Shown: positions 44,053-56,200 of the stretch, one piece after another
Layout of the letters: every line of letters starts with the position of its first letter
Position numbering within the stretch: the first letter of the stretch is position 1
Assembly (NCBI GenBank): GCA_022749755.1
Contig: CM040449.1
Coordinates: forward strand, 9,371,657 to 9,435,656
Source: Azadirachta indica
Lineage: Eukaryota; Streptophyta; Magnoliopsida; Sapindales; Meliaceae
Direction: 5' to 3'
Length of the DNA stretch: 64,000 nucleotides
Made by a program: the position numbers and the translations under genes
The notes under the pieces: model-generated
Told to the model about the DNA's origin: nothing
Database searches by the model: none
The model's input: only the letters and a program-made list of their open reading frames with translations

Positions 44053-45690
44053 TTAAAAAGTTTCAAAATTTTGGTTCAACTTTTGAATTGGTTGCAATCT
44101 TTGAGGAAAAGAAGCAGAAATAGGGCATTTTTTAACATCACGCATCTTAGGTTCAACATTATTTTCCTCACTCACTAATTTTGATGGTTCTTTAGGTTCA
44201 ATTGCTTTCAAAGAAATAGTGTTATCAATGACCTTACCACTTCGGAGAGTAGTGATGGAGTTGGCATTCTCATGTTGTGTGCAATTTGAGTTAGAATCAC
44301 TTACATGAAATTGACCCACTGGATTTGGTTGTAGTTGAGCAGGAAATTTACCTTTCTCTTGACTGCGCAAAGCTGAGGTCAATGTTGAAAGTGTATTCTT
44401 GATATCATTAATGCCTTGTGATGTTTGATTGTTTATGCTTGTTTGCCCTTGCATGAATGTTTGTAACGTTTCCTCAAGAGTTTTCAAATGTGGTGAATGC
44501 TATGATGGAAAATTTGAAGGTCTTTGAGGTGGTGGATGGGCATGATTATCATTTTTCCAACTAAAATCTGGGTGATTTCTCTATTCAGGATTGTACGTTT
44601 CAAAATATGGAGAATTAGAGGAAAAAGGTTTTTTGAAAGAATTCATAGAATTTGCTTGGTCATGCAACACTTCTTTAAAAATTGGAATATTTGGACAATC
44701 TTGAGTGGAATGTCCTATAACTTCACAAATTTCACAAACTTCATCATTATGCACATATTTGACCTCTTTAACTTTCCTTAATTCCATGACTCCAATCTTT
44801 CTTGTTAAATTTGTAATTCTAGCACTTAAATCATCTTCTTGACTCAAATTATATTTACCCCCACTAGAACTAGGCATATTAGATCTAATTGAATTTTCAG
44901 AGGAACTAGTGGTTTGTTAGGATTAAGAGTTCTCAGCTAAATGATCTAAATACTCTAAAGTTTCTTCTGGATCTTTGTCTAAAAATTCACCATTACACAT
45001 TGTTTCAACAAATTGTTTTGTCTCTAGCGTTAACCCTTCATAAAAGAAACTTATCATATGCCATTTTTCAAAACCATGGTGTGGGTATGAATTCAACAAG
45101 TCTTTAAATCTTTCCAAACATTGAAAATAGATCTCATTTCCTTTTTGACAAAAATTTTGGATTTGTCTCTTGAAAGCATTTGTTTTATGTATTGGAAAAA
45201 ATAGCTTTAAAAATTTGGTTTGCATTTCTTATCATGTGCCTATAGATCTAGGTATTAATGGATTAAGTCATGTTTTTACTTTATCTTTTAAAGAAAAAGG
45301 AAACAATTTTAGTTTAATTATCTCTTCACTACATGTTTGATCCATAAATGTGGCACATACTTCCTCAAATTCTTTTAAGTGTAAATAAGGACTCTCAAAC
45401 TCTAAGCCATAGAAATTAAGAAGTAAAGGGATCATACCGAGCTTAAATATGAAGTTATTTGCACTAAGCGGAAAAATAAAGCATGAAGGAGATGAATTTC
45501 GAGGAGGTTGCAAATATTCACACATGGTTCGAACATGATGATTTTCATTTTCTCCATGTATACTTTCATTTTCAGCCATAGTGTTAGTTGTGTGTGAATT
45601 TAAAGATGAATCAAACAAATTTCTAAAGGAGGTTTCAGAATTACCTTTTACCAATCGATGAGAATGAGGATCATGATACCATCTAAGCAT
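44053..45690 (-). pseudogene. Element A gag (degenerate)
   Basis: Minus-strand frames 45690-45268 (TMCEYLQPPRNSSPSCFIF, YLHLKEFEEVCATFMDQ, IIKLKLFPFSLKDKVKT), 45225-44923 (KLFFPIHKTNAFKRQIQNF, GFEKWHMISFFYEGLT, QFVETMCNGEFLDKDPEE), 44877-44581 (zinc knuckle CEICEVIGHSTQDC) and 44487-44053 (C-terminal linker with TLRSGKVID). This is the Retrotrans_gag domain followed by a CCHC knuckle. Stops at the joins (about 45250, 44900 and 44500) inactivate it. Confidence 0.9.
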
Positions 45691-45810
45691 GAATAAAAAT
45701 AAAAATAAATAACAAGTAGATGAAAAAAATGTTAAAGTTAGAGTTAGAGTTAAAGGTTAAAGTTAGTAAAAGATAATTAAACAAAAACTAATAAACTTTA
45801 TACAAACCGT

Positions 45811-45831
45811 ACTCCCCGGCAACGTTGCCAA
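45811..45831 (-). other. Element A primer-binding site (tRNA-Asp-like)
   Basis: The minus strand reads TTGGCAACGTTGCCGGGGAG six bases past the LTR end. It matches the 3' end complement of plant tRNA-Asp (TGGCGCCGTTGCCGGGGA) except at two or three positions. This tRNA is the usual primer of Athila elements. Confidence 0.75.
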
Positions 45832-45836
45832 AAACT

Positions 45837-47240
45837 TGCTACAACTTAAAAGTTGTAACTTCTAAGTATAGGTTGTCTCAAATAATAAAGTTCAGAAGTC
45901 CAAGTGTCGGTCCACAGGGAATACGTTATATAAGGTCCACAAATCCAATGTCCAAACATGATGAAAATAAAATAAATTTGTTACTTGTTGAATGTAAATT
46001 TAATATGATTAATTATTAAGGCATTAGGGATTCATTTTGTTGCAAATTATAAAAATCATTATTTATTCATCTTTTTTAACTCAATTAAGAATTACTTAAT
46101 AGATAATCTTAATCGAAAGATAAATATATCAAAATACATCACAATACCTCTTTTAAGAAAAGGTAATAAAATAAAATATTAATCATTCAATTTATTTGTG
46201 AAAAATATAACATATCTTGTTCTCAGTTTGTAGAAAATGTGCAAGCATTCAGCGTACTTTTGTTAACAATGAATCAAGCCTCCTAACAAACCAAAACACT
46301 TTTAAAAAATATAATTCACTCAATTGAAAAGATTTTATATTGAGCACAACTTAGAATGATAAAAGAACAATGTTGTAACATCAACAAAACTAAACCCTTA
46401 GCCCTAATTTCTAATTTATAAAGATATTATTTAATTGAAGTTCAAATTAGAAAAAGAAAACAGAAATGGTAAAAATAATGATCTCCCTCTCACTTCTACA
46501 TCTTCCTTTATATAGGTAAAACAAAAGATATTTCACATGTGTGAACATAATTTGTCAATTTCTAATTAATCATGCTCTACCAACTCTAACATATTTTTTA
46601 CCATAAAAACCACTGAATTTCATAAAAACATCCTTCTTAAAAGTTGTAGGTGGATAACTCATCTTTCTAATAGTTTATATCTCACCTTTATTGCTATTTA
46701 AGAACGTGAGTTGTGTTGAAAATTACTAGAGATGTTCAAGTCGTATTTCTCCACCACTTATCTAAAATAATAGCTCTTTTTGGTAGCTGACCAGTTGAAA
46801 TTTGAGAAAGTGTAAAACATAAATAATTTAGATCCGTTTCTTAACTTTCTAAATCACCTAACTATATAATTTTTTGTTACGTATTTAGGGGGATACGGCC
46901 CAAATACAAAAGCATGTTGGGCTGGTTCAAAGATACACTTGAGTTCTATTGAAGCCCAATTTTGTCCCATTAATTGCTCGAACTGGACCAACCTTTGGCT
47001 TACAAAGTTGTGAAATGATGAGTATATGTTTTTCCAGCCCAAGAATCGTATCAATTGATGATTTGGATTAAAAGATACGCTCATTATACGAAACCCTGCG
47101 GAAAACTGACTATTTAGTCCAATTCATGTTTTACAATTCAATATAAAGGAATATACTTCATTATTGGGGAATAGAAGGACATTATTGAGTGTAAATCATA
47201 ATATTTCTCTTGATAAACCTACACTTTTAAACATTCATCA
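45837..47240 (-). repeat. Element A 5' LTR (1404 bp, full length)
   Basis: Ends TGCTAC.. and ..ATTCATCA. On the minus strand a TATA-like CTATATAAAGG lies at about 46506-46516. Compared with the 3' LTR the first about 127 bp (45837 on) differ at 14 positions, all transitions by my count. Confidence 0.9.
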
Positions 47241-47956
47241 AAGAGATTAAAAAATGAGCCAAAACTAAGAGAAGACCCCTTTTACCCTAAGATAAGTGCC
47301 TTTATAAATGTCATCTTTTTTGACTTGTGATTGATTGAAAAGAGTTACCTTAATTTCTCATGTTTGCGCCTTCCCACGTTTTTACCATTTAAAACCTTAT
47401 CTTAGGCCAAAATTATGGACACGCGATGAGTTGGGATTAGTTTTCATGACCTTATCTAAGATTATATGCCACGTGACATGATTTAATTCAAGTAGGAGAT
47501 TACCTTATCTCTTAAATACATATGGCAGAATCCTATTTGCTTTCATCTATAGTCCTCCAAATACTGACAGCATTAGGTAGGGCCCATTTTTAGTCTAGTA
47601 GGAGTTGAACTGTCTCCTAATTAAGTGATTGTGTCAGGTAGTGTCAAGTGGTCCCCCCGAGATAACTTACAAACATAGGAAACCTTTTTCATATTTTTAG
47701 AGACCAAATCCCTTAACTTTTGAGATTATTTTAGAGTGAAGTCCACTCCTTTATTTTCTTTTTGTGGACTATTAGTTATAGGCCACATGACACCTTTCAT
47801 GTGAACATCTTTTAAACTACTTAAGGTTATTTCCCTAGTTAGCAAGGATCCCTCGTAAGGTGGGGTTCAATATGAGTGGCGCGTCTCATAGGTGCTAGCT
47901 AGAGCATTGTGGGCTTACGTACCACCACGTGTTCAGCGTATTCTTTCCCTATAATA
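47241..47956 (-). repeat. Element B 3' LTR, right part
   Basis: Matches 58810-59518 of the intact right LTR (GACCCCTTTTACC, GTGCCTTTATA, CACGTGTTCAGC). Terminal dinucleotide mutated (CTATAATA against CTATAACA). Confidence 0.85.
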
Positions 47957-47970
47957 GAGGTCCCCCAACT
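47957..47970 (-). other. Element B polypurine tract
   Basis: The minus strand reads AGTTGGGGGACCTC directly upstream of the LTR start. Confidence 0.7.
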
Positions 47971-49022
47971 TTTAATGGCTAAGGAGATGGCGAAGGCATT
48001 CAAAGCTTCTAAATATTCCTTACCCTCATCACATCATGTTCCCTTCTCTTTGGTGGTCTTACTCTTGCCACCTTGGGGCATATGCATATCCTAGTACCTA
48101 TTCAGGGTGATTCGAGACAATAGAGAACACATGCTTATAGCAAACAATACTCGCGGGCGAACAAATTTTTTACTTATCTTGCTCCCTCTTTACCTAAGCA
48201 GAGCTTGGCGAAATTTCCACCCAATCTGAGGCAACCCTAGTTGATAATCCTTTGTGAGCTGAGAGTCTATTCTTCCTCAGCTTGGATTAAAATGACAAAG
48301 AGGTGCTCATAAGAGCTTCATCAATGTGTGGGCATTATAATTTGAATTTTTCCCTCTTTTCTGTAAGATATACAGTCCTTAGAACTCTAAGCATTAATGA
48401 AAGGTAATGATGGGGCACAGTTCCCACCTATGACTTTTGGGTTCCTAGAAGGACCCTTCTTTTAATTTAACTTTCCCTCTCTCTCTTCTTTTTTTTCTTT
48501 TTTTTTCTTCGGTGAATGGAGCATAAGGGTTGAGTGTAACAAGGCTGGGCGTCAAGGGAATAAAACTAAGGGCTGACAGATATATGGCAAGAACCTGATT
48601 GAAAAGTAATAGGGAATAATTTGAAAATCTTTAGACTATTCCCTTAAAGTACACTACCTTCTTATAACTTCTCTTCTTTGCCGTTTGTCTCTTCTTTGCA
48701 GGGACCCACCATAACCAAAAATTAGCTTATACCTACTTAATCACAAAGGAAGGGTCATACCCCTTCACATTTCAAAATTCCCCCTTTTATTAATTTATTA
48801 TTATTTTTTGTGGGGCCCATAGGTCAGAGGAAACTTAAAAGCTTTCTTTTCTCATTTTGGGACAACATTTTCCCCCTTGTACACCCTAACCATTGCTTTC
48901 TCCTTTTCCTGTCAAACGCCCCTGTCTATTCGTTTTCAACAAGCTACTCTACCTTCCTTGGTCGCACCCATCTTTCGTCGACGACTAAAAAAGGGCGAGC
49001 TTTGCCTTTTCAACGCTCTCTT
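47971..49022 (+). other. Element B 3' region, likely upstream region of the antisense gene
   Basis: Non-coding, with a pyrimidine tract (48475-48510) and CT-rich DNA before the ATG at 49023. The open frame 48810-49268 is a chance frame overlapping exon 1 of the antisense gene. Confidence 0.5.
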
Positions 49023-51699
49023 ATGGCAACTCCTGTTGCCTCTCAATCCCAATGCCACTCAAGCGCCTCTAGTACTACCTCTCGCGGTTCTTATCAAATT
49101 TCATTCTCGGCAAACTTAAAAAGTAAGTTCTCTCTCTTTATCCTTTGGCTTTTTGTGTTTTACTTAGCCTTCGTTACCTTTTATCTATCACAGGCTCACA
49201 AACCACTCGTTCATCGGAATGGGTTTGTGGGTCTACACGACCTGGTCATGGCTTACTTGTACGGTTGATTTTTTGTCATCCTTTTGTTGCTTAGTTAGCG
49301 TGGCATGTTTTTATGTGAGAACCATTCTTGTACTGCTTTATTGGCTTGTCATTACTTATGTTGTCATACATACGCCTTTTAATTTACTTGCATGTTGTGG
49401 CTAAGGGTATTTGTTGTTGAGTATAGTTTAGCTACCACAAAGGGTGTATTTTGCATGCATTGTATGATTGATAACTTGGTTTGAACCACGATGCTATGTT
49501 CTTGTGCGTGTGTCGAAATATTGCTTCTGCACATGTTCTTTTCACAATGATGCCTTACTGTGTTGGCTCCAAGAATCCATATTCGCATACTACTTCTTTT
49601 ATCACATTCCAAATTTCGTGGATGACTTACTAAGTTGTTTGGTTACCTCGTAGGCATGTCGAACACTGGAGAGTCTCAGCACATACCCTCAGACAATAAG
49701 GCTGCCATTCTTGAAAACATAACATCGTCTCCCGCTTCACCAATCCAAAGTAAGTGTTACAAGGTCTGGACTGGTCGTGGTCACTCCTGAGTGTCTAGGG
49801 AAAGTTTTGAGGGTGGTAAAGATCAAACTTTTTTCCTAAATTAGGAAAGAACCTCAGTGACCGAGGCAATGCTCATCTAGCTGAGGAAGACTTACAACAT
49901 TCCTTCATCTGTGAAGCTGTCTCTCTCTAAGCGAAGATTTAAACCAAGTCAGCCTAATCGCGATGAGGTAGTGATCTATTGTCAATCTTTCGAGTATGAT
50001 TTCTGGCTTCTAATGCAACCATTTTTTGTGCAAATCTTGAAAAGCTGGGAATAGTCCTTGCTCAGTTGAGCTCCATGGCTTAGCGAAACTTGGCGGTTCT
50101 TTATATTCTTTGGAAGGAAGTGTTAGGTGTTGATCCCACCATTGAAGACGTTCACGCCATTTTTACCTTGACTACGTTTCAAATCAACCGAATCTTTATT
50201 ACTTGAGGATGTATACTGGCCAACCTCACTTGATCCTCCAAGTGAGCCCGAATACTATTGACAAGGCTTGGGATAACTTTTGGTTTATGGCCTCTCGTGA
50301 TTGAGGGCACACGGTGATTAAGGATCGTAAGACTTACTCTGTCCCCACCCAATTCAAGTAGACAGGTGAGGTTTTTAGAGCCACATTGATTCTTTTGTTT
50401 GTTGGAACTTTATCTCATTTCCTCTTTTTACCCGGTTGTCTTTCGTTTTATGCAGAGAGATAGACTTTAATTTGTCTCGAGACATCGATATCAAGAGCGT
50501 CAAGGAATATGTAGCGACTCACCCATCTAAAACTAACATTGTCAATGATAAATGCTTTGCCAAGGAAAGATTGATTCCGCCTCCCTCCTTAGGTAGTATC
50601 CTTGGTGATTTAGTATTAATCCCCTACTTCCTTAAATTCAAGCGTCTTGACCCTGGTCATGTTCCTTTTCCCGGGTAATATAGGCCTTTTAAGTGGTGAA
50701 GTTTAACCACAAGGAAGATGACTGAAGGAAGTAAGACTGATCATGCTTTTTTAGATATAGTGAGGGCTAGGATGGCCAAGGCAGCTGGCACAACAGGTGA
50801 GAAGGCTACAACGACCTCAAGTAGAACTGAGGAGGTCGTAACTACATCAGATGGTCTCTTTCCTACGTTCAAGTGACCTAACAAAGTTGAGGGCTCAAAA
50901 TGGTTGTCCTAGCTGGCTACGAATCTTGGGAGTGTCCTTGGTGACCATTTCGCTCACATTACTCAATCACTGCCTACTTTGAAGCAGGTTCTTGAGCTTT
51001 CTAACTCTGAGAAGGGAAATGAGCTGGCGGGGTTAAACCCCAATCAAGTGATCGATATGGCTTTCCAACTCTTCTTACAAGTAAAGAACTTCCCCATTAC
51101 CTTTAATTTTGAAATTAAAATTTGAAATTTTAACTCCTTTTCCTTTTTTTCGTGATTAGGGATCCTTTCTCATGTCACAATCAGTGATAAGCTTAAAAAC
51201 TGGTTAGCCTCTGCTAGCCACATCGCCATATTAAAAGTCCAAGCGTCTTGACTTTTCCAAAAGGTTAAGGACAGAGATGACCAAATTTCTAAGTTGGAAT
51301 ATCAAATAAAAAAAGGTATAGGATGAGGTGGGGTCAGTGCAGGGTCAACTTCAAGCTAAAGCTGATAAGGCCAAGGAGCTCTAAATAAGTGTGGACAAGT
51401 TGAAGGCTGAGGCAGGTTCCAACCTCCTCAACGGATATCATTACACCCAATACCAGATGACTAAGAAATTCCCTAACTTGGACTTGTACTACATGGAGTT
51501 TGGGTTTGACCAAGATGAATTGATGGCTGAATTTGATAAAAATCAGACCCTGGCCAATGTTGCGAGAAGTTCTCGACAGCTTGCCACAAATCACTTCCTG
51601 AACTTGGAGGTGTCTCCTCCTCATTTAGGCCAGGAAGAGGGCGACCCCGAGGCTGGAGATGACGAAGGATCTCAGGTAAGGAAGAACAATAATGCCTAA
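49023..51699 (+). pseudogene. Five-exon antisense gene carried by element B (putative gypsy-type transposon / plant-mobile-domain-like)
   Basis: Encoded opposite to element B's gag-pol. Exons with GT-AG borders: 49023-49122 (MATPVASQSQ.., Ser-rich), 49654-49749 (SNTGESQHIPSDNKAAILEN), 49845-50365, 50456-51080 and 51160-51699. Exon 3 keeps a conserved-looking block (PNRDEVVIYCQSFEYDFWL, MQPFFVQILKSW), the pattern of proteins annotated as 'putative gypsy type transposon' in plants, but has many stops. Exon 4 contains REIDFNLSRDIDIKSVKEYV and PTLKQVLELS. Exon 5 encodes a charged, probably coiled-coil region (VKDRDDQISKLEYQIKK, DKLKAEAGSNLLNGY) and an acidic C-terminus. The family's function is unknown. 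Such extra ORFs near the 3' end are a known trait of Tat-lineage elements. Confidence 0.65.
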
Positions 51700-52439
51700 T
51701 CTGGCCCAGGACCCAACTACTGCTTTTATTATTCTAATCTCCCTTTTTTTCTTTTTCTGATATAAATGAACTTGGATGTTTTCTTGGTTTGTTTTAAACT
51801 TAAACATGTGGCTTGAACTTTGTTAGATGGGTTATTGCTTTAGGGTACTTTCGTTGAGGGCCTCTATTTTAGTTTGCTATATTACCTGCCTTTATTTGTC
51901 GTATGATCCGTACTGAGCTTTCTGTTCATTTGCTTGCACATGTTAATTCTATAAGTATGGCATTTTAATAGAAAATACCATTTTGTAGAAACAACAGATG
52001 GATCTACTTAATTTAGGTTATCCAACCTGACTTAGTGTCCCTCCTGACCTAAGATTGACATCCTACTTGATAGTAAGTAATATTAGTAGCAACTTCATCA
52101 TAATAATATATCACGGCGTAAATGAAATAAAGTTCAATAAGGATAATATTATGTACTAATCATGGCGAAATGAAACGAAGGACAACAAACAACTTGATAA
52201 GTCAAATATTAATATATCATTGCGTAGAAACATCACATCCCAATTAATGGAGAACAATAACTTTTCCGCCAAGGTGATGCTTTCCTTCAAAATGCTCACA
52301 TGAGATAGAGCAATGGAATAACACACTGTTGCCCTTCCGGGCGTACATACAAAAAAAGTATAGTCAGTAAAAACTTTACAGAAATTATGAAGACAAGACA
52401 AGCTTCTGCTGGAATCCATGCCCTGGCGGGATCATAGGT
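51700..52439. other. Element B spacer between antisense gene and pol
   Basis: No supported ORF. The minus-strand frame 52419-52156 begins inside the last codons past the integrase stop and has no family features. Confidence 0.4.
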
Positions 52440-53420
52440 AGTACTTCCTCAGCTAGTCAGCGTTCCTTGGTCGTTTCACTAGACGCCTATCTAGGTGAGC
52501 AAGTTTATACACTCCAGCTTTAATAACCTTTGTAATGCGAAAAGGTCCTTCCTAGGTTTCAAAATAATTGATAGAACCTCTCTTTTTAAATCTGAAGATC
52601 ACTTTCCTTAACACCAAGTCCCCTTATTTGAAGCTACGGGCTTGACCTTGTTGTTATAGTGCTTGGCAATCCTTTTCTAATATGTTACCATCCTAACTTA
52701 GGCTTGGTCCCTCTCTCTTCTAATAATTCCAAGGCAACATTAAGTTGGGATATATTATTGACCTCGTCGAAATAGAGCATCCTAAATGTGAGCATACCTA
52801 CCTCAACAGGGATTACTGCCTCAATTTCGAAAGATAAAGAGTACGAGTTTTTTCCTATGGCCATCTTGAAGGTAATGTAGTAAGCCACAATTATATAGTA
52901 AGCCACAATACCTCAAAAAGTTCATCAACCCATATCCCTTTTTTGTTGCCCAACTTCTTTTCAGCAAGTCCTTAATAACCTTGTTTATAGCCTCTACTTG
53001 CCAATTGGATTGTAGGTGCAGACGAGGTGTAACAATTCTCGATCTTCCAAGTTTTGCAAAAACTTTTGAATTTCTTGCTGTCAAATTATCGTCCATTATC
53101 AATAATTATCACTCGTGAGACTCCAAAACGGCAAATGATGGACTTTTAGATGAAGTCAATAGTTTTATCTCCGTGATCTTAGCTAAGGGTTCTAACTCTA
53201 CCAACTTCGTGAACTAGTCCACTGCCACTATAAGGAACTTGGCTTGTCCCCAACCTACTGAGAAAGATCTAATTAAATCGATCACTTACTAAGCGAAGGT
53301 TCAAGGTGAGATTAGTGTTGTTAAATTTTTGGGTAAAACCCAGATCATCTTAGCATATCTTTGACAGGTGGGGCAACTTTACAAGATGACCTGGGAATCT
53401 TTCTGTATAGTTAACCAATA
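52440..53420 (-). pseudogene. Element B integrase (degenerate)
   Basis: Minus-strand pieces: core with IIMDDNLTARNSKVFAKLG (first D region altered), HLQSNWQVEAINKVIKDLLK (Glu of DDE present in VEAINK), then SLSFEIEAVIPVEVGMLTF and ALELLEERGTKPKL, and the C-terminal GPFRITKVIKAGVYKLAHLD (about 52540). The usual 'SDNGTQF' is badly eroded and stops are frequent. Upstream traces near 53350-53420 (histidine/cysteine part) are weak. Confidence 0.75.
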
Positions 53421-54121
53421 ATATCCTTTTCATAAAACCTTGTAGGCCAGTAACCCTCTCCTTGAGTGATTTCCACAAGCTCCCTCATGGATTTCCCTCA
53501 GAATGTAATCAGCCTCATCTAGATGTAGACATTTTAAGTAGGCCATGGTAAAACTTCATCTGTACAGCACAACTCGATAATACAATAACAAGCCGCGATA
53601 TATTTGAGCTTCCTCGCCACTTCTTTCTCTTCAAAAAGGCGTCCTTCCTTCAAATATTCTATAATAGGGTTCATCTAACATAAAGTACTTAAGATACAAT
53701 GGACTGCTTTAATATTCTCCTCTATAGATGACCTGGGCAGAATCTCAACCAACACAGTACCATGTAAAAGAGTGTTAGTTAATGAAGCTAACCTTGATAG
53801 TATGTCAGACCTATGATTCTTTTCCCTTGGAATTTGCTACAACCTGACATTTCTAAGCTACTCTATCAACTTCTTGGCCTTCCTCAAGTAGGCTACCATA
53901 TTATCCTCTTTCGCTTAGTATTCATCATTAACTTGGAGTACAATAAGCTGGGAATTACTATTTACCTCTAATCACTTAGCTCCCAAACTCCTTGCCATCT
54001 TGAGACTAACGATCAATGCCTCGTACTGGACCTCATTATTAGAGGCTTTAAACTCGAATCTCAATGCATAGCTTACTTTAACCCTATGTAGGTTGGTAAT
54101 TACTATCCCAGCTCCACTTCT

Positions 54122-54520
54122 TTAAGAGCTAAATGACCCATCCACATGGAAAATCCATGATGAGGTGATCTCAGTTTTTTTGCCCTCATTCGGGTTGATG
54201 TCCACATTTGGGCACTCCATGTCAAGAGTGAACTCAGCCACAAAGTCAGCTAGGCCTTGTCCCTTAATTGCACTCTGCGGGCAGCAATAAATGTCGAACT
54301 CGCTCTCCACACACCACTTTATAAGCCTTCCCCAACTCTTCAGCTTATATAGGTTTTGTCTAAGAGACAAATTAGTTATGACGCTGATTAGGTAGGCCTG
54401 AAAGTACGACCTCAGTTTTTGCAACGACACAACCAATGCCAAGGCAAGCTGCTCTTGCTTAAGATACCTATTTTCTACATTAGTCAACGCCTTACTAGTG
54501 TAGTACACTAGTTTCTAAAA
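54122..54520 (-). pseudogene. Element B RNase H (degenerate)
   Basis: The minus-strand frame 54508-54122 reads YYTSKALTNVENRYLKQEQL, ALALVVSLQKLRSYFQA, GRLIKWCVESEFDIYC, KGQGLADFVAEFT, then SSWIFHVDGSFSS. The final VDGS motif is the start of the additional (archaeal-type) RNase H found in Tat-lineage elements. Its continuation at 54120-53430 is eroded. Confidence 0.75.
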
Positions 54521-55460
54521 CCATTCTTCCTTTTCTCGGATAAGAACCAAGCTTACTTTAATTATAGACACTACTAGATACATTAACAAGTTATCCCCCA
54601 CTTGAGGCTTAGTTAAGATGGGTGAATTAGTTAAATAAGCCTTCAATTCTTGAAAAGCAGCTTCACAATCTTTACTCCATTAATGCCCTTTAGACCTTTT
54701 TATACCTTGAAAAAAAGGGTGACATTGATCCATGTGCTTAAACACAAACCGGCTCAATACGGTGATTCTCCCTACTAATTTTTGTATTTTCTTGGTTGTT
54801 CGAGGTGATCTCATATCCAAGATGGCCTAGATCTTTTCCAAATTAGCCTTTATCCCTCTCTAATGGACCACGTAGCACAGGAACTTCCCAGTTACCACCC
54901 TAAAAGCAAACTTTTTCGAGTTGAGTTTCATACTATACTGTCTTAGCATGTCAAATGTCTCCTTGAGGTGGGACACGTGGTCAGCTATCTTCATCGACTT
55001 GGTGATCATGTTGTCGACATAGATTTTTATAGTCTTAATGATTTGTTCTTTAAAGAGCTTATTTACTAAGCATTGATATATGGCCCCCGCATTCTTTAAG
55101 CCAAAAGGCATTACTATATAGCAATAAAATCCCATATTTATGATGAAGGAGGTTCCCTCCTCATCAAAGGCGTACATCTTCACCTGGTTATAACCAGAAA
55201 AGGCATCTATAAAGATGAGCAACTTATGACCAATCGTGGCATCAACTAGCTGATCTATTTGAGGTAGCAAAAAGCTATCCTTAGGGCATGCCCTATTCAA
55301 GTCGGTGAAATCGACGCATATGTGCCATTTCCCATTTGGCTTATTTACCAACACAACGTTGGAGACCCATTCCAAATATTTTGTTTCACGAATGAACCCG
55401 ACTTGCAGTAGCTTATCAACTTCCTCTTCGATTGCATCATAATGTTCTTAGTTGAAAGCT
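54521..55460 (-). pseudogene. Element B reverse transcriptase (degenerate)
   Basis: The minus-strand frame 55375-54860 reads MEWVSNVVLVNKPNGKWHIC, VDFTDLNRACPKDSFLLPQI, FIDAFSGYNQV, IVMPFGLKNAGAIYQCL and the active-site box IYVDNMITKS. The second Asp of YVDD is Asn, which removes a metal-binding residue. C-terminal RT/connection sequence continues to about 54530 with stops. Confidence 0.85.
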
Positions 55461-55868
55461 CGTTGGTTTTAGCAAATTAGTCAACAAATGGGATCTATAT
55501 TGGGTCGGTAAAAGATGATGGCGAGATCGATGCCGTCATATCACTATGATCCCAAGCGAATAAGTCCAAATACTTAGTGAGAAATTTCACTAGGGATGTT
55601 TTAACATCCGAAGCAAGATGGGATCCCACCTTAGCTATCTTAGCTGGATCTTCCCGGTTGATTTGAACTACTTCTAACTCCTCTACAGGCTCACCTTATC
55701 GCTCAACTTTAGCTATTATCAGGCCAAGGATAGAAACCTAATGGCATTTCCCAACTAAGGTGGCATAGTAACTCCTCGCCGCTAGTTGGTCCCTGTTAAC
55801 AACCCCGACCTAGTAACTTATGGGAAACTTCAATTTTAGGTGGTATATAGAGACGACTCCTTTAATTA

Positions 55869-56200
55869 CTATAAGAATAGTCTTCCCAAGATTATATTGT
55901 AGAAGTTTGGGCGATCAACAACTATGAAATCAACCATGGTGATTAGTTGAGCAAGGTCTTCTCCAACAATTACCAGTAAGGTGATGCTGCCATACAATAT
56001 CAGTTGGTCTCCGGTGAACCCACTAAAAAAGGTTACAACCTGCTGCATCTTTACTAAACTTAAGCCCAGCTTGCTGAACGCTTCTTTGAATAGTATATCC
56101 ACCAAGTTTACTATATCAACAAAGATACAAGCTACATCCTTACTGATAATTCTCATCGTGGTGACCAAAACGTCAGCATAGGAGTACATCACATCCTAAA
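55869..56200 (-). pseudogene. Element B protease (degenerate)
   Basis: The minus-strand frame 56192-55869 reads DVLVTTMRIISKDVACIFVD, NLVDILFKEAFSKLGLSL and FIVVDRPNFYNIILGRLFL. In the family the active site reads VDTGSS(V/A); here it is VDIVNL, so the catalytic Asp-Thr-Gly is disrupted. Confidence 0.8.

Larger units (their letters stand above)
36557..47240 (-). mobile_element. Element A: Athila-type Ty3/gypsy retrotransposon with LOG-like cargo
   Basis: Bounded by LTRs 36557-37480 and 45837-47240 with near-matching 5-bp flanks GAGAG (36552-36556) and AAGAG (47241-47245). Minus-strand order: 5' LTR, tRNA-Asp-like primer-binding site (45811-45831), gag (45690-44053), protease, RT, RNase H, integrase (to 40325), then two non-retroviral ORFs (40082-39512 and 39259-38609), a long AT-rich 3' region, polypurine tract (37481-37490) and 3' LTR. 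Total 10.7 kb. It inserted into the 3' LTR of element B, so it is younger than B. The coding regions carry several stops and frameshifts. Confidence 0.9.

Noticed and set aside
48810..49268. 152-codon plus-strand frame as a separate gene
   Set aside because: It overlaps exon 1 of the antisense gene in another frame; the ATG at 49023 with the GTAAG donor at 49123 fits the gene model better.
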